Positions 62,511 to 64,000 of a stretch of 64,000 nt of DNA are shown here, piece by piece. The stretch's first letter is position 1. Each line of letters starts with the position of its first letter. Position numbers and translations under genes: made by a program. The notes under the pieces are model-generated. The model saw nothing but the letters and a program-made list of their open reading frames with translations. It did no database searches and was not told the origin of the DNA. Source of the stretch: Pantoea sp. Eser (GTDB lineage Bacteria > Pseudomonadota > Gammaproteobacteria > Enterobacterales > Enterobacteriaceae). Location of the stretch: contig SZZY01000009.1 in assembly GCA_009830035.1 (NCBI GenBank), positions 149,344 through 213,343 on the forward strand, in the 5' to 3' direction.

Positions 62511-62772
62511 GATGGCGCTCTCCTGTATTCAGAGGATCGAATAACACAGATCCCCAGATCGACTGTTTTGTGAACTACAGGATTCAGAGCATATGCATTC
62601 AATTTTATAAATAAAAAACTATTTCCATTTTATTATGGATATCTTTTATCTATTTGTTTTTAATTTAATTAAATTTTTTTTATTAAAGGGAGCCATTTTC
62701 ACCATAAATTTCAGGCGAAAAAAAACCGTGTCGCCAGCGGCTAACACGGTTCAGTTGAGGAAGATCCTAGCA
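62511..62772. other. AT-rich gap between aceB and metA
   Basis: About 260 bases, strongly AT-rich from 62590 to 62690, where the aceB promoter and its repressor sites would be. It holds the metA terminator at 62717-62751. No gene is seen. Confidence 0.6.
62717..62751 (-). terminator. Terminator after metA
   Basis: On the minus strand AACCGTGT pairs with ACACGGTT over a 12-base loop, followed by eight T bases. It lies 22 bases after the metA stop. Confidence 0.88.
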
Positions 62773-63702
62773 CTATTCGAGGGTAGGATTCATACGGCGT
62801 AAATCAAACGGCGTGATCTGATAGACGTAATAGTTAAGCCAGTTGGAGAACAGCAGATTGCCATGACTACGCCAGGCGGCACGCGGCGGCAGTGCCGGAT
62901 TATCTTGTTGGAAGTAGTTATACGGCACCTCAGGATCCAGGCCGGCTTCATAATCACGGTGATATTCACCCGATAAGGTCAACGCATCATATTCAGGATG
63001 ACCGGTAACAAACACCAGTCGTTTGTCTTTACTCGCCATCAGGTAGGCACCGGTTTGTTCCGATTCAGCAAATAATTCCAGATCGGTGTAATCGGTAATC
63101 AACTGCGTCGGAAAATCAGCATAACGCGAATGCGGTGCCAGGAAATGATCATCAAATCCGCGAGTCAGTAAGGCATGCGGATGCAATATCTGATGCTCAA
63201 AGACACCAGACAGCTTGTTATGCCGGGTCTGTTTTGGAATGCCATACAAAATATTAAGCGCCGCCTGCACTGCCCAGCAGACAAACAGCGTTGAAGTAAC
63301 ATGCTCTTTGGCCCAGTGCAGTACACGCTGGATCTGTGGCCAGTACGCCACATCATTTAAATCGACCAATCCCAGCGGAGCACCTGTCACGATTAAGCCA
63401 TCAAAGTTGTCGTGCTGGATATCTTCGAAATTGCAGTAGAAGTTATTGAGGTGCTCAGTTGGCGTGTTACGTGACTCCCGGCTGTCGATGCGTAATAGCT
63501 GGATATCGATCTGTAACGGCGAGTTTGAGAGCAGGCGCAGGAACTGATTTTCCGTTTCGATCTTTTTCGGCATCAGATTCAGTACCAACACTTTAAGCGG
63601 ACGGATCTCCTGAACACTGGCGCGTGACGAGGTCATCACAAAGACATTCTCGTTACGCAAAAAATTCACTGCCGGTAATTCGTCGGGAACCCTGATTGGC
63701 AT
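62773..63702 (-). CDS. metA: Homoserine O-succinyltransferase
   Basis: Intact 309-residue enzyme for the first committed step of methionine synthesis, the same length as E. coli MetA. The start at 63702 gives [15 protein letters not shown]; an ATG 24 bases upstream is not conserved. The catalytic cysteine is in [14 protein letters not shown] near residue 142, and the His-Glu pair lies in [12 protein letters not shown] near 235. It ends in TAG. Met boxes lie upstream and a terminator follows. Confidence 0.98.
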   Translation of the reverse strand: MPIRVPDELPAVNFLRNENVFVMTSSRASVQEIRPLKVLVLNLMPKKIETENQFLRLLSNSPLQIDIQLLRIDSRESRNTPTEHLNNFYCNFEDIQHDNFDGLIVTGAPLGLVDLNDVAYWPQIQRVLHWAKEHVTSTLFVCWAVQAALNILYGIPKQTRHNKLSGVFEHQILHPHALLTRGFDDHFLAPHSRYADFPTQLITDYTDLELFAESEQTGAYLMASKDKRLVFVTGHPEYDALTLSGEYHRDYEAGLDPEVPYNYFQQDNPALPPRAAWRSHGNLLFSNWLNYYVYQITPFDLRRMNPTLE

Positions 63703-63720
63703 AGCCTGCTCACCTCTTAC

Positions 63721-63752
63721 AACCATATAAACGTTTAGACATCTGGATGCCC
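63721..63752. promoter_or_regulatory. MetJ operator (met boxes) before metA
   Basis: Tandem 8-base units AAACGTTT (63729-63736) and AGACATCT (63737-63744) follow the met box consensus AGACGTCT, with weaker units on both sides. This is the expected binding site for the MetJ repressor with S-adenosylmethionine. Confidence 0.8.
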
Positions 63753-63788
63753 AAAATTAGCCTGGTGGCTATGTAATGTCGAGGCTTC

Positions 63789-63893
63789 ATGCAGAAAATG
63801 AAAATGTTTCAGCTTAAAGAGGCAAATAGCAAACGGGTGTCGCAGGAGGAATTTCAGGATCTCAGCGAGAATTTCAGCGATCTGCGGACGTAA
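63789..63893 (+). CDS. Possible 34-residue protein before the rrn terminator
   Basis: A 34-codon frame (MQKMKMFQLKEANSKRVSQE at the start, FSDLRT at the end) with GAGG just upstream of the ATG. Its stop directly abuts the A-run of the rrn terminator hairpin, so that hairpin would also end its transcript. The product is highly charged and not recognised. It may be chance. Confidence 0.3.
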   Translation: MQKMKMFQLKEANSKRVSQEEFQDLSENFSDLRT

Positions 63894-63927
63894 AAAAGCC
63901 CCGCCCGCACGGAAGTGCGGGGCTTTT
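63893..63927. terminator. Terminator of the rrn operon
   Basis: Hairpin with arms AAAAGCCCCG and CGGGGCTTTT and inner CAC/GTG pairing around GGAA, about 10 bases beyond the 5S gene on the minus strand. It ends rRNA transcription heading towards metA. Confidence 0.85.
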
Positions 63928-63936
63928 ACTTATTTG

Positions 63937-64000
63937 ATGCCTGGCAGTTCCCTACTCTCGCATGGGGAGACCCCACACTACCATCGGCGCTACGGCGTTT
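63937..64000 (-). rRNA. rrf: 5S ribosomal RNA, 3' part
   Basis: The minus strand of 63937-64000 matches the last 64 or so bases of enterobacterial 5S rRNA, including GGTAGTGTGGGGTCTCCCC and the end GGGAACTGCCAGGCAT. The gene runs off the window, so the 5' half and the rest of the rrn operon lie beyond 64000. The operon reads in the same direction as metA, as rrnE does in E. coli. Confidence 0.97.

Noticed and set aside
1..64000. TAG reassigned to an amino acid throughout the genome
   Set aside because: Intact rsmJ and metA end in TAG, the long conserved genes contain no in-frame TAG, and most TAG-bearing genes also have frameshifts or deletions. Weak suppression remains possible and is listed as a finding.
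1..64000. All lesions being sequencing or assembly errors
   Set aside because: Some indels lie in homopolymers (near 41597, 50155 and 32330) and should be checked, but nonsense substitutions, multi-codon deletions and the clean 9-kb ilv block are not explained by random error.
1..64000. Insertion sequences, prophage genes or CRISPR arrays
   Set aside because: No transposase, integrase or phage motif and no regularly spaced repeats were seen. Decay here appears to go by point changes and deletions.

Overview
The window looks like a chromosomal piece of a gammaproteobacterium of the order Enterobacterales, most likely Erwiniaceae (Pantoea/Erwinia lineage), that is undergoing heavy genome reduction. 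The order yhiN-pitA-uspB-uspA-rsmJ-prlC-rlmJ-gor, then yhjD-yhjE, the ilvC/ilvY-ilvADEMG-ilvL cluster, and an rrn operon reading towards metA and aceB all match Escherichia coli neighbourhoods. About half of the protein genes are broken by in-frame stops (mostly TAG), one- or two-base frameshifts, or internal deletions, yet remain easy to recognise. No transposase, prophage or CRISPR array was seen. This pattern fits a recently host-restricted bacterium such as an insect symbiont; that lifestyle is inferred.

Layout. 1-11.5 kb: stress and translation housekeeping (pitA, uspB, uspA, rsmJ, prlC, gor intact; yhiN, rlmJ, rbn damaged). 11.5-29 kb: a graveyard of accessory genes (esterase, antiporter, exporters and regulators), including a kdp locus collapsed by deletion into an MFS-KdpB-KdpC chimera. 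Intact survivors there are a small periplasmic protein, yqhA, a sugar phosphate isomerase-like gene and crcB. 29-35.5 kb: a completely broken dgcN-dgcA-gsiABCD-like operon, probably for D-glutamate or peptide uptake and use. 35.5-37 kb: an intact small cluster with an AzuC-like 25-residue protein on its own short transcript unit, mntP with an MntR box, and ybdJ. 37-51.4 kb: more decay (two MocR regulators, mqo, phosphoketolase, LysE, GST, SDR, LysR, yhjE) around intact phzF-like and yhjD genes. 51.4-52 kb: two diverged copies of a small dispersed repeat in opposite orientation. 52-61.1 kb: an intact branched-chain amino acid block with its leader peptide and attenuator. 61.4-62.5 kb: a junction where truncated yifB meets truncated aceB. 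62.7-64 kb: intact metA with met boxes, then the 3' end of a 5S rRNA gene.

How it works together. The isoleucine/valine pathway (ilvG, M, E, D, A, C, regulator ilvY and leader ilvL) and the first committed step of methionine synthesis are whole, while optional uptake, export and regulatory systems and parts of central metabolism (mqo, aceB, phosphoketolase) are lost here. That contrast suggests selection for amino-acid production. Glutathione reduction (gor), phosphate uptake (pitA), manganese and fluoride export (mntP, crcB) and stress proteins (uspA, uspB) are also kept.
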